Under the pieces are notes generated by a model. The model was not told the origin of the DNA and searched no databases. It saw only the letters and a list, made by a program, of their open reading frames with translations. Below, one piece after another: positions 37,352 to 46,760 of a stretch of 64,000 bases of DNA; position 1 is the first letter of the stretch, and every line of letters starts with the position of its first letter. This stretch comes from Desulfomarina profundi (GTDB lineage Bacteria > Desulfobacterota > Desulfobulbia > Desulfobulbales > Desulfocapsaceae): NCBI RefSeq assembly GCF_019703855.1, contig NZ_AP024086.1, positions 2,252,501 to 2,316,500 of the forward strand, given 5' to 3'. The translations under genes and the position numbers were made by a program.

Positions 37352-38078
37352 CTATTCTAGACAGGTAATTAAGGGTGAAAACCTCATCCGGAACCTGTTT
37401 CTTTTTAATTTTAGCAAAAAGCATTACCGACTTATAACCTTTATGCAGAGGGCTCTCGGTTGCAAGCATTGATGGCCTGACCAGCCCGTCGCCAAAATCC
37501 TTGATCTTGCTGTACTGCAGGTTTTTAATCAGCATCCCACTGACAGCATAACATTCTATCCTTGTCGGCAGAAGTGTTGCCTTATCCACAGTCATCTTCA
37601 ACCGATCATAGGCAACAGATGCAGAATTTGCCTTCAGATCAAGCAGGTAGGAATCCCCCTGGTTCAGAACACCCTGTGCGCTGTATTCAACACTGTAATC
37701 AAGACGCAGGATATCGGAATTATTGAATACACCTCCTACTACCGATTGCATACTGGTAATGCGAATCGGCTTTCCCACATTGGGAATGTAGAGCCACATA
37801 TTGTCACCCAGGCGCAGGGTGGTTCTCCCCTTCTCGCTGGCCGGCTGCAAAAACAGAGCGACAGCTGTGCTGGGGCCTTTTTTCACCGAGTACAAAATAA
37901 ATTCCTTTTTGCTGCCATCGGGTTCCACGTTGACCAGTTTACGATACATTTCATAGGAATCAGGTTGCATGTTTTTATCAACCTGAGCCAATATCCTATT
38001 CCCGTCAAGCGCCAATACCCATGTCGGAAACAAGAGGAAAAAAAACAGAAATACTGGAATTTTTATCATCTTACGCAT
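37338..38078 (-). CDS. LolA-like outer-membrane lipoprotein-sorting family protein
   Basis: 246 residues with a signal peptide (LFFFLLFPTWVLA). The periplasmic domain has the LolA-like/'outer membrane lipoprotein-sorting protein' beta layout, with RTTLRLGDNMWLYIPNVG and a conserved RLDYSVEY stretch. It is encoded between an FtsX/MacB-type permease and an outer-membrane barrel, where such proteins are thought to shuttle lipid or lipoprotein cargo. ATG 38078 is preceded by TTGGAG; an earlier in-frame start at 38090 has no ribosome site. Confidence 0.82.
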   Translation of the reverse strand: MRKMIKIPVFLFFFLLFPTWVLALDGNRILAQVDKNMQPDSYEMYRKLVNVEPDGSKKEFILYSVKKGPSTAVALFLQPASEKGRTTLRLGDNMWLYIPNVGKPIRITSMQSVVGGVFNNSDILRLDYSVEYSAQGVLNQGDSYLLDLKANSASVAYDRLKMTVDKATLLPTRIECYAVSGMLIKNLQYSKIKDFGDGLVRPSMLATESPLHKGYKSVMLFAKIKKKQVPDEVFTLNYLSRIDELR

Positions 38079-38098
38079 CGAATTCTCCAAAATATTTT

Positions 38099-39343
38099 TT
38101 AAACATGGCGCAGGGCCGTAATAGGATCCATTTTTGCGGCTTTCCAGGCAGGCTGTAGACTTCCCAGTACGGCAATACCTATAACAATACCGACAACCAT
38201 CAGGACATCACCGGCCCCAATGGTTGGAGCAAGCAGCAAACCTTCCTGTCGGCCGAAATCAAAGCTTATACCAATATAATTCAGCCCGCCAATCGTAAAG
38301 AGGCTCAACACAACACCAACCAGTGTCCCGAGGATACCAAGAAGAAATCCTTCGGTAACAAAAAGAGCCATTATTCTTCCGGGTTGAGTACCGATAGCCG
38401 CAATGGTTCCAATCTCATTTATACGTTCATAAACCGACATAATCATGACATTCATGATACTGACCAGCACAATGGAAACCAGCATAATCTTGATAAAAAA
38501 TGTCATCAGATCAATCATATTGGCAATTTTTGAAAACGGCGACATTTTGTCCCAGGTATGAATCTCGAAAACAGGTTTACCTTTCCTGTTTTTTACTGCA
38601 CTGAGCTTTGATTTTAGCGACTGAAAAACCGGTTGCAGATTATCCATATTTTTCAGACGAACAGCAATTTCGCTGATTTCATTTCCATCCATACGCAGCA
38701 GACTTTTTGCATCATTGAGCCGGATATATCCGTCCCTGCCACCCGGCCCGGAAATACGACCGACAATGCCCCGGACAATAAATTGCTGACCATTTACAGA
38801 ACCATCTTTATTGGTTGCAACCAGAACAATGGCATCACCTATTTTCACTTTCATTCCTCTTGCAATAAGCTCGGGGATAAGAATTTCGCCCTTGCCGAGA
38901 AGGCCTTCTCTTCTGCCCTTGAGAATCCTCTCTTCAAGCATGGGCATGGCCTGAAGCTCCATCTCCGGATTCATTGCCGTTAAGCGAATATTCGTTGTCT
39001 CGTTAAAATTACTGAACATGGCACCGAGTTTAACGCGCATGGAATAGGCATCTACCGCCTCATTATCTTCCAGAATTTCTGCAACTTTTTGTATCTGCCT
39101 GCCATTCAGGTTGAGATTGAGCGGCAAACTATCCATGGAGGCAAGATATCCCTTATGATGAATCTGCAGATGCCCCATCATGGAATCGGTGATCTGACCA
39201 ATCATCAGGGCTTTAAATGACCCAGAGACTGAAATAAAGAGTAAAACCGCCATTACACCAAGGGTGATAAGGGTAGAAGTAAGCAGAGTTCGACGTTTAT
39301 AGCGCAGGAGATTACGCCAGCCAATTTTAAAAATATTAAGCAT
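38099..39343 (-). CDS. FtsX/MacB-type ABC transporter permease
   Basis: 414 residues. An N-terminal helix after a WRNLLRYKRRTLLTS anchor, a large periplasmic MacB-PCD domain (about 40-270) and three C-terminal helices with the FtsX motif YERINEIGTIAAIGT. ATG 39343 overlaps the ATPase stop by eight bases and has GGGAGG upstream. Together with the ATPase it forms a MacB/LolCDE-like mechanotransmission exporter rather than an importer. Confidence 0.9.
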   Translation of the reverse strand: MLNIFKIGWRNLLRYKRRTLLTSTLITLGVMAVLLFISVSGSFKALMIGQITDSMMGHLQIHHKGYLASMDSLPLNLNLNGRQIQKVAEILEDNEAVDAYSMRVKLGAMFSNFNETTNIRLTAMNPEMELQAMPMLEERILKGRREGLLGKGEILIPELIARGMKVKIGDAIVLVATNKDGSVNGQQFIVRGIVGRISGPGGRDGYIRLNDAKSLLRMDGNEISEIAVRLKNMDNLQPVFQSLKSKLSAVKNRKGKPVFEIHTWDKMSPFSKIANMIDLMTFFIKIMLVSIVLVSIMNVMIMSVYERINEIGTIAAIGTQPGRIMALFVTEGFLLGILGTLVGVVLSLFTIGGLNYIGISFDFGRQEGLLLAPTIGAGDVLMVVGIVIGIAVLGSLQPAWKAAKMDPITALRHV

Positions 39344-40040
39344 GCTGACCTCCCGGATTACCATTTTTTGTTTGCAGCACACCATCTTCCAGAGTGAAAA
39401 TTATCTCTGCACTTTCTACAACCCGGGTGTCGTGAGTAGAAAAGATAAAGGTTGTGCCAAATTCATCACGCATTTTCTTCATCAGGCCAATAATGCGATT
39501 GGCCGTCCTACTATCCAGATTGGCTGTCGGTTCGTCAGCCAGTACCAGTTTTGCATTGGTGACCAAAGCTCTGGCCACAGCCACCCGCTGCTTTTGCCCA
39601 CCGGAAATCTGATTGGGATATTTTTTACCCTGATCAGCCATACCAACAGCACCGAGCAGTTCTTCCACTCGTTTTCGACGCTTTTCGACAGGCCAGTTCT
39701 GAACCATTTGCAATGGATATTCAATATTTTCAAAAACAGTGAGAACTGGAATGAGGTTAAAATCCTGAAAGATAAAACCGATATGGTCGCCTCGAAATTT
39801 TGCAGAATGCCGGGAATCCAGACGGGTAACATCTTTTCCGGCTACTACAAGATCACCCTGACTGGGTGGATCGAGACAACCAATCATATTCAACAACGTG
39901 CTTTTGCCACTTCCAGAAGGGCCGACAAAAGAAACAAATGAACCGGTATCAATAGTGAAATCGACACCACGTATTGCTTTAACCGTTATCTCTCCAGCAA
40001 CATAGTCTTTACAAAGATTTCGCGCTTCAACCAGTGCCAT
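39336..40040 (-). CDS. LolD/MacB-type ABC transporter ATPase
   Basis: 234 residues with Walker A GPSGSGKST, signature ISGGQKQRVAVARAL, Walker B LVLADEPT and switch His in STHD. All catalytic residues are present. The start at ATG 40040 follows CAGGAGA. First gene of the five-gene operon with permease, LolA-like protein, outer-membrane barrel and SpoIIE phosphatase. Confidence 0.93.
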   Translation of the reverse strand: MALVEARNLCKDYVAGEITVKAIRGVDFTIDTGSFVSFVGPSGSGKSTLLNMIGCLDPPSQGDLVVAGKDVTRLDSRHSAKFRGDHIGFIFQDFNLIPVLTVFENIEYPLQMVQNWPVEKRRKRVEELLGAVGMADQGKKYPNQISGGQKQRVAVARALVTNAKLVLADEPTANLDSRTANRIIGLMKKMRDEFGTTFIFSTHDTRVVESAEIIFTLEDGVLQTKNGNPGGQHA

Positions 40041-40496
40041 ACTGTCTCCTGACAATTAAATTGTGAATTTTAACAAAAATCAACTTGATAACAAAAGAAC
40101 ATTTCTTTGCTTGTTCCCTCAAAACAAGACTGAGTTATTGCACCTCTGCCTGAACATACAAAGCAAGGTTCAGGCCAGTGGCAAATATTATTATTGTTAC
40201 CATGGGGCTCCCACAAAAAACCACTCTGCAAATTCCCTCACTCTCATTTTTGACTACGCGAAATCTCAAATCCAACACAAAAAACTGCATCGTTTTTACC
40301 CACCTGCATTGATAAACTGCATCCATATTACCCATGCAAAGAAATAACAGACAGTTCACACGATATAGTCCGAGAACTTTTACCTTGACTTATACGGGCA
40401 GGTGTTAACCGGCAAAATAAAATTGTTGCACCATCAGTCAATATTCGCCTACCATGTAAAACACGAACAAAATTTTTATCTGCGGGTTTTCAGTCT
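40041..40496. other. Divergent intergenic region between the ABC operon and module 2
   Basis: About 455 bases with no supported gene. Short open frames near 40063 and 40135 have no ribosome sites or family signals. It must hold the promoters of the leftward ABC operon and the rightward binding protein, but I see no confident hexamers. Confidence 0.45.
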
Positions 40497-41372
40497 ATGC
40501 AAAAATCAATAACATACTTATTTGCTGTCTGGCTTAGTATCTGTAGCCTGTATCCTCTCAAGGCATTTTCGAAAGGGCTCAATGAGGAACACACGGATCA
40601 TTTCTTCTTTGCAGTCTCAGCTATGACTTCCCCTGCCCAGACACTGGTTCACTTTGCCGAGTTTCGTGAATACCTGGAGGAAAAACTGGAAACTCACGTC
40701 CATCTCAAACAGCGTCGAACCTATGAGGAAATCAATGCTCTCCTCAATGATGCGAGTGTACAGATGGCCTTTACCTGTACCGGCGGCTACCTTGCCGGTC
40801 GTCAGGCTTTCGGCTTAGAAGTTCTGGCAGTACCTGTTGTCCGTGGTAAAACAGCTTATCGTTCGTATATTATTACTCACAGCAAAAATCCTGCTGAAAG
40901 CCTCGAAGAACTCCAAGGTCAGGTCTTTGCCTTTACCGATCCGTTATCCCTCAGTGGTCGGATTTATCCTGTAGCTACCCTGAACAGCCAAGGATATATT
41001 ACAAAAACATTTTTTAAAAAAACATTTTATACAGAGAGTCATGATAAATCCATCGAAGCAGTCGCCACAGGACTCGCCGATGGAGCAGCTGTGGACAGTC
41101 TTATTTTCGATTCTCTCCATGCACTCCCGGGTTCTTTTGCCAGGCAGGTTCGAGTCATTCATCAATCAAAGGAATTTGGCATGCCGCCGGTGGTTGTCAC
41201 CCCAGGCCTTGACAAAGAAAAAAAAAGGACGCTGCTTAAAGTGTTACTTGGTATGGCCAATGATCCTCGCGGTCAAATAGTTCTCCAGCACCTGGAGATG
41301 GATGGTTTTGCCATTCCTTCGCCTGAACTTTATCGTTCTGCCATAGTTTTACAAAAAGCGTTGAGAGAGTAG
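40497..41372 (+). CDS. PhnD-like periplasmic binding protein (sensor of module 2)
   Basis: 291 residues with a signal sequence (FAVWLSICSLYPLKAFS) but no lipobox. It shares with the module-1 protein the motifs QRRTYEEIN, FTCTGGYLAG (Cys94), FAFTDPLS, SHDKSIEAV and FGMPPVVV. The two are paralogues with the same likely pocket cysteine. The kinase gene follows after 31 bases and there are no transporter genes, so it probably presents a ligand to that kinase. Ligand could be an oxyanion of As, Se, S or P. Confidence 0.85.
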   Translation: MQKSITYLFAVWLSICSLYPLKAFSKGLNEEHTDHFFFAVSAMTSPAQTLVHFAEFREYLEEKLETHVHLKQRRTYEEINALLNDASVQMAFTCTGGYLAGRQAFGLEVLAVPVVRGKTAYRSYIITHSKNPAESLEELQGQVFAFTDPLSLSGRIYPVATLNSQGYITKTFFKKTFYTESHDKSIEAVATGLADGAAVDSLIFDSLHALPGSFARQVRVIHQSKEFGMPPVVVTPGLDKEKKRTLLKVLLGMANDPRGQIVLQHLEMDGFAIPSPELYRSAIVLQKALRE

Positions 41373-41403
41373 CAAACAGTCAGGAGAAAACAAGGTATAA
41401 TCT

Positions 41404-42840
41404 ATGGTTTTGCCATGGTACAATCGTATTGCCGTACGCCTGTCAGTTTCCATAATGGCAGTTATTGTGGTTACTGCTCTCTCAGTAGCCACTTTAATCT
41501 TGCGAGATGAAAAACACATTCTCCAGAAAGACCTGAGAATCCGTGCCCTGCAGCTTGGCGAAATTCTACCGAGACAGATTATCGAACCCTTACTCTATGA
41601 TGAGGATTTTGCACTCTACAGCCTGCTTCAGTCCTATCTGGAATCTAAGGAGAGTTTTCTTCTCTATGGCGAAATATATAATGAACTGGGAGAGCTGATT
41701 ATTGCACGAGAACGTGAATCCATCACGCGGGAGCCAATAACATCTTTTAAACTTGCCCGAAAACAACCTGTTTTTTTACGTGACTTTTCAGAGACCGACC
41801 CCAAACAGCCGTTGGATCTTCTTATTCCCATAAGCTCTAAACAGCTGGGTGTTGCCGGATACCTCCGTCTCGGTATTTCTGTCCAGTCCCTGTTCAAAAC
41901 CCTGCATACCTCCAGAAAAAAAGTATGGGTCGTCACCAGTCTCATTGCTGTTATAGGTATTCTGGCGGCCCTGTGGATGGCCAGAGAACTGATCTCTCCC
42001 GTACTTCTGCTCAATCGTGCCGCCCACAGGGTTGGCGCTGGTGATTTTGGTACGGCGATTCCGGAAAATGGTGTGGGAGAGATAGGAGAACTAGCCAGTA
42101 CATTTAATACCATGTCTCATCAGCTTAAAGAACTGGTGGCTGCAATCAGATCGGCTCAGGAAAACCTGGTGCGTACGGAAAAACTCTATGCCCTGGGCGA
42201 ATTTTCCACCGGTCTTGCCCACGAGATAAAAAACCCGTTGACTTCCATCAAAATGCTGATTCAACGAGCTGAAGAACAGGAAGAATCACTGGAGGGTGAA
42301 GATCTCGAAGTAATAGTGGAAGAATTAGACAGGATCGACTATACCGTCAGCCGTTTCCTTCGAACTGCCCGACAGTCGGAAATGGCCTTCACTGACACTG
42401 ATATAAACAGCCTGGTTGAAGATGTTCTTGCTATCACCGGACCCAAAATTGAAAAATCCGGGATTCGTATTAGCAAAAAATTAGACAAAACCCTTGCTCC
42501 CCTTCGAGTTGATGGAAACAGTATTAAACAGATTCTAATGAACGGTATTTTAAACGCCCTCCAGGCAATGAACCCGGGAGGAGAACTTACTATTTCAACT
42601 TCACTTGTCGATGGAAACCTGCAGTGTACAATAACCGACACGGGTTGCGGTATATCAAAAGAAAACCTGAAACATATTTTTGATCCGTTTTTCACGACCA
42701 AAGAAGACGGCACAGGCATGGGTCTTGCTGTAGCCTGGAATATTGCCCAGCAACATGGGGGACGTCTGGATATCGTCTCCAACCACTCCGGAACCTCACT
42801 ACTGTTAATTCTGCCCTATGATTACCCTGCTCATTGTTGA
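41404..42840 (+). CDS. NtrB-type sensor histidine kinase (module 2)
   Basis: 478 residues. Two transmembrane helices (about 13-31 and 175-195) bound a periplasmic region of about 140 residues, followed by HAMP (ISPVLLLNRAAHRVGAGDFG). The HisKA phospho-acceptor is in TGLAHEIKNPLTS, and the HATPase has N-box NGILNALQAM and G-boxes TDTGCGIS and GTGMGLAV. The last 23 bases overlap the NtrC-type regulator gene. It lacks PAS domains, so the signal most likely comes from the upstream binding protein. Confidence 0.93.
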   Translation: MVLPWYNRIAVRLSVSIMAVIVVTALSVATLILRDEKHILQKDLRIRALQLGEILPRQIIEPLLYDEDFALYSLLQSYLESKESFLLYGEIYNELGELIIARERESITREPITSFKLARKQPVFLRDFSETDPKQPLDLLIPISSKQLGVAGYLRLGISVQSLFKTLHTSRKKVWVVTSLIAVIGILAALWMARELISPVLLLNRAAHRVGAGDFGTAIPENGVGEIGELASTFNTMSHQLKELVAAIRSAQENLVRTEKLYALGEFSTGLAHEIKNPLTSIKMLIQRAEEQEESLEGEDLEVIVEELDRIDYTVSRFLRTARQSEMAFTDTDINSLVEDVLAITGPKIEKSGIRISKKLDKTLAPLRVDGNSIKQILMNGILNALQAMNPGGELTISTSLVDGNLQCTITDTGCGISKENLKHIFDPFFTTKEDGTGMGLAVAWNIAQQHGGRLDIVSNHSGTSLLLILPYDYPAHC

Positions 42841-44200
42841 TGACGAAAAAGCGGTTCGTTATGCCTTTAAACGAACCTTTGGTGATGAATATCATATCTG
42901 CACTGCCACAAACGGGAAAGAAGCCGTTGAAGCGGTAGACAGAAAAGAACCCGATGTGGTCTTAATGGATATCCGCATGCCGGAAATGGATGGTCTACAG
43001 GCACTTGCCAGGATTAAGGAAAACCACCCCCATGTGCCGATTATTATGGTCACGGCTTTTGCTGATTCCACTTCGGCCATGCAGGCCATGAAAGATGGTG
43101 CCTTTGACTATGTCTCCAAACCATTTGACAATGACGAACTGCGCAGAATTGTAGAAAAAGCCATCACCGCCAGCCGGATACAGGCGGAACTGCACTGCGG
43201 CTGCGATAAGGAATGGAGTGAAGCAGAGGAAAATCGTGACTGTATCGTCGGGTCCAGCCCGGAAGTGCTCACAATGTGCAAAACAATTGGTCAGATGGCA
43301 GACTCCGACCTTCCGGTGCTTATAACCGGAGAAACCGGAGCGGGAAAGGAACTGACAGCCCGGGCCATTCTGCAGCACAGTTCGCGCAAGGATGCCCCGT
43401 TCCTCGTGGTTAACTGCGCCTCTTTACCTGCAGAACTGGTGGAAAGTGAACTGTTCGGTTACGAGGCTGGAGCCTTTACCGGAGCCTCCGGACAACGAAT
43501 AGGCCGCTTTGAACAGTGCAATGGAGGAACACTGTTTCTTGATGAAATAGGAGAGCTGGCCCTTGGAACCCAGGCCAAGGTTCTTCGTGTCCTGCAAAAT
43601 GGAACATTTGAACGGTTGGGCAGCAACAAGCAACTACAAACAGACGTCAGGCTTATAACTGCTACCAACAGAAACCTGGAACAAATGGTTACCGACGGCT
43701 TATTCCGTGCTGATTTACTTCACCGTATCAACGTGTTGACCATACCAATCCCACCGCTGAGAGAACGGATATCAGACCTGCCTGATCTGATTCTCTATTT
43801 CCTTGCACGTTATGGTCGACAGGTCTCTCCACCGGTAGAAGGAATAAGCGACGATGCCCTGGAAAAACTCTCTGAATATCAATGGCCGGGAAATGTCCGG
43901 GAACTTGAAAATACAATCCGACGGGCCATAGTCCTTGGCAAGTCGAGGGTCATCAGCGCAGAAGATTGTCTGCTCCAGGGCCAGGTGGAGCCGACCGGGG
44001 ATTTTTCCCAGGTTGTTTCACAACAGATAGAAAAACTCCTCGAGGGAAATGAGTCCCGCCCTTACCACAGTCTGCTCGCTGAAGTGGAACAGCTCCTGAT
44101 CACCAAGGCCCTTGACCTCTGTGAAGGCAACCAGGTGCAGGCGGCAAATCTCCTTGGAATCAACCGAATGACGTTGAGAAAAAAACTACCCTCTGCTTAA
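42818..44200 (+). CDS. NtrC-type sigma-54-dependent response regulator (module 2)
   Basis: 460 residues: receiver (phospho-Asp in VVLMDIRMPEMDG), AAA+ domain with Walker A GETGAGKE, the sigma-54 contact loop GAFTGA, Walker B LFLDEIGE and a Fis-type helix-turn-helix (QAANLLGINRMTLRKKL). It overlaps the kinase gene by 23 bases. A good -24/-12 promoter lies 85 bases after its stop in front of the cytochrome/molybdoenzyme operon, its obvious target. Confidence 0.94.
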   Translation: MITLLIVDDEKAVRYAFKRTFGDEYHICTATNGKEAVEAVDRKEPDVVLMDIRMPEMDGLQALARIKENHPHVPIIMVTAFADSTSAMQAMKDGAFDYVSKPFDNDELRRIVEKAITASRIQAELHCGCDKEWSEAEENRDCIVGSSPEVLTMCKTIGQMADSDLPVLITGETGAGKELTARAILQHSSRKDAPFLVVNCASLPAELVESELFGYEAGAFTGASGQRIGRFEQCNGGTLFLDEIGELALGTQAKVLRVLQNGTFERLGSNKQLQTDVRLITATNRNLEQMVTDGLFRADLLHRINVLTIPIPPLRERISDLPDLILYFLARYGRQVSPPVEGISDDALEKLSEYQWPGNVRELENTIRRAIVLGKSRVISAEDCLLQGQVEPTGDFSQVVSQQIEKLLEGNESRPYHSLLAEVEQLLITKALDLCEGNQVQAANLLGINRMTLRKKLPSA

Positions 44201-44281
44201 CAAACACACATCTCTCTGTATATTTCTTAAGCATTTTTTCTTTTTCCTCCCAATTTTCCCTGTAATTTCAGCATCTCTGTT

Positions 44282-44299
44282 TTGGCACCTTTTATGCAT
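44282..44299 (+). promoter_or_regulatory. Sigma-54 (-24/-12) promoter of the cytochrome-molybdoenzyme operon
   Basis: TTGGCACCTTTTATGCAT carries GG at 44284-44285 and GC at 44296-44297, separated by exactly 10 bases, and matches the consensus TGGCAC-N5-TTGCA well. It lies about 50 bases before the cytochrome start, next to the gene for an NtrC-type activator. Confidence 0.8.
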
Positions 44300-44349
44300 T
44301 AAGCATACAGTTCAGTGCATTTTTATATCAAAAACAGGAGAGAAACTGC

Positions 44350-45752
44350 ATGAAAAAGGGAATTTTGCTGTTCATTGCCATAGTCGGTGTGATTGTTGCC
44401 GCAATGGTCTTTGCCGTTGAGTCATATACGGCAAGGCCTTCATTTTGCGGAACCAGTTGCCATATAATGGATAAACCCTACAAAAGCTGGCAGGCTGACA
44501 AGCACGGTAAAGCCGGCAACATGGAGATTGCCTGTGTGGACTGCCACTATGCCCCAGGTGAAAAAATGACTCTCCACGCCAAGTTCAAAGGGTTGGGACA
44601 GCTCTTCACCTATCTTTCCACTGACAGTAAAGAGGTGCGGCGCGCCACCCATGTTGCGGATATCTCCTGTTCTGCAGCCCAGTGCCATCCTTCAGAAAAA
44701 TTTATGGATAAACAGTTGACTTATGGCAAAGATAAAAAAATCAAGTTTACCCATAAAGCCCATTTTGAAAAAACCATCCCCGGCCAGGAAATGCACTGTA
44801 CAACCTGCCACATCAAGGCCAGTGATAAAAAACACTTCGAAGTTCCCAAGGAGCAGTGCTACATCTGTCATTTCAGGAACACAGAATTTAATACAGGACG
44901 TGCTGCCTGTAATCTCTGTCATGAGATTCCCACCACTCCACTTCAATCTCAGAAAAAAAACAGCCAACCTGATTCTGATGAAAAGATCATTACCCACCAG
45001 ACTCTTGAAAAAGCAGGTGTTTCCTGCAAGAGCTGTCATTACCAGGTCATCACAGGTGACATGAATCTTGCCCCAGAAGTTGCGAAAAATGCCACAGCGA
45101 TAGTGCTGTACTGGAAAAAAGAGATCGAATGAAACTGATGCACGCAGAGCATGTGGCCAAACAAAAGGCAAAATGTGCAGATTGCCACCAACCCCTGATC
45201 CATAAAGAAGGAGACTTTATCGAGGCCGCTCGACTCAACTGCGCCAGCTGTCATCCGAACCACCATAGTCTGCAGAAGACGCTTCTTGTCGGTGCTGCCT
45301 ATGGCGAAGTACCGGAGACACCCAGCCTGATGAATCCTGTCAAGACCAACTGCCTGGGCTGTCATGACAAATCAGATATGTACAAAGGGGAAAAGATCCT
45401 CCGTGGATCTGCAGAATCCTGTGCAGGATGCCATACTCAGGACCATAAGAAATTACTGGCGGACTGGATAAAAGAAGTTCAGACCGAGGTGAAATTTGCA
45501 AGAGGGGAAATGGCACGGGCAGAAGCACTGATCGTCCAGTTGAAAGGCCAACTCAGTGAGGAGCAAACGACTGAATTGAAGCAGCTTCTCGAAAAAGGAA
45601 GCAAGACCCTGGATCTGGTGGAATTTGGCAATGGTGTCCATAACAAGAAGTATTCCATCATGCTGATTGATGAAGGTCTGAACGGTGTCTATACAGTCTT
45701 GGACGAACTGGAACCTCTGGCTGAAGAAGCAGACGCAGAAAAACAGCAGTGA
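44350..45752 (+). pseudogene. Membrane-anchored multihaem c-type cytochrome (NapC/NirT-like N terminus), frameshifted
   Basis: An N-terminal helix (FIAIVGVIVAAMVFAV) is followed by FCGTSCHIMDKPY, the NapC/NirT-like first haem site, with unusual CX3CH spacing, and further sites CVDCHY, CSAAQCHP (CX4CH), CTTCHI, CYICHF, CNLCHE, CKSCHY. The frame then breaks. Adding one C at 45071-45074 restores CEKCHSDSAVLEKRDRMKLM and continues with CADCHQ, CASCHP, CLGCHD, CAGCHT and a helical tail. About twelve haems in a 467-residue protein. It probably oxidises quinol and feeds the Fe-S and Mo subunits encoded next, since this operon has no NrfD. Confidence 0.83.
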
Positions 45753-45850
45753 AAATATGGGCCGGTCCTGTGGTTCCGAAATTCCTGGATACAGGAAAAG
45801 GCCTGCATGGGTGCAAACCATAATCGTAACAGATAACTGAGGAGGAGGTC

Positions 45851-46717
45851 ATGACCATCAATACAAACAATGATCGCAGAGAAATGCTTCGGGTTACCGG
45901 AGCCTCTTTGGCTGCGGCCGGACTCGCAGCAGCCAATCTGCTGCAACCAAAAGAAGCGGAAGCGGCGCGAGTAAAAGCACCCCACTGGGTAATGATAATG
46001 GATCTGCGTCGCTGCACCGGATGCCGAGCCTGCACCGTTGCCTGCAAGTCGGAGTATAACGTGCCCCTGGGTGCTTTTAAGACTGTGATAAAACAGGTAG
46101 TCACCGGTAAATATCCTGACACCAGGCGTTCATTTATTCCCCGTCGCTGTAACCACTGCGAAGGAACGGAAAAGGTAGGAAGAATTACGGTCCCGCCTTG
46201 TGTAAAAGCCTGTCCTGAATACCCAAAGGACAGACGGATCTTCGTTACCGCCGAGGGGAAAAAGATTCGCTACCGTGGTGGCGCGACCTACAAACGTCCT
46301 GATGGTCTGATTCTGATTGACAATGATGCCTGTACCGGTTGCGGCAAATGTATTGACGCCTGCCCATATGGAGCCCGTACCTACAACAAACGAAAAATGT
46401 CCGGCAAAGACAAAAGTAAAAATGCCATAGTAAAATGCACTTCCTGTGTCCATCGCCTGGATCAGGGTGTGACTCCAGCCTGTGTCAACACCTGTGCACC
46501 CGGTGCCCGAATCTTTGGTGATCTCAACGATCCGGGCAGTGATGTTGCCAAGCTTGCCAAGGAATTTGGTCTTCTGGAAAATCGTGAGAAAACAACAATG
46601 AAACCTGATTTCAAAACCATGCCCAATATTTTTTATATTGATCCTGACGGCGTACTGGCTGACTACTCCTATAACGATAAAGACAAACTCATTGAATATC
46701 GTGATATCGTTGAATAA
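45851..46717 (+). CDS. Tat-exported ferredoxin subunit of module-2 molybdoenzyme
   Basis: 288 residues with its own Tat signal (NDRREMLRVTGAS) and four [4Fe-4S] motifs: CTGCRACTVAC, CNHCEG...CVKACP, CTGCGKCIDACP and CTSCVHRL...CVNTC. It carries electrons from the cytochrome to the catalytic subunit encoded 43 bases downstream. GGAGGAGG precedes the ATG. The separate Tat signal contrasts with the signal-less homologue in module 1. Confidence 0.92.
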   Translation: MTINTNNDRREMLRVTGASLAAAGLAAANLLQPKEAEAARVKAPHWVMIMDLRRCTGCRACTVACKSEYNVPLGAFKTVIKQVVTGKYPDTRRSFIPRRCNHCEGTEKVGRITVPPCVKACPEYPKDRRIFVTAEGKKIRYRGGATYKRPDGLILIDNDACTGCGKCIDACPYGARTYNKRKMSGKDKSKNAIVKCTSCVHRLDQGVTPACVNTCAPGARIFGDLNDPGSDVAKLAKEFGLLENREKTTMKPDFKTMPNIFYIDPDGVLADYSYNDKDKLIEYRDIVE

Positions 46718-46760
46718 AAAATAAATAACAATCTGTTTTATATACAGGAGGATTCAAAAA

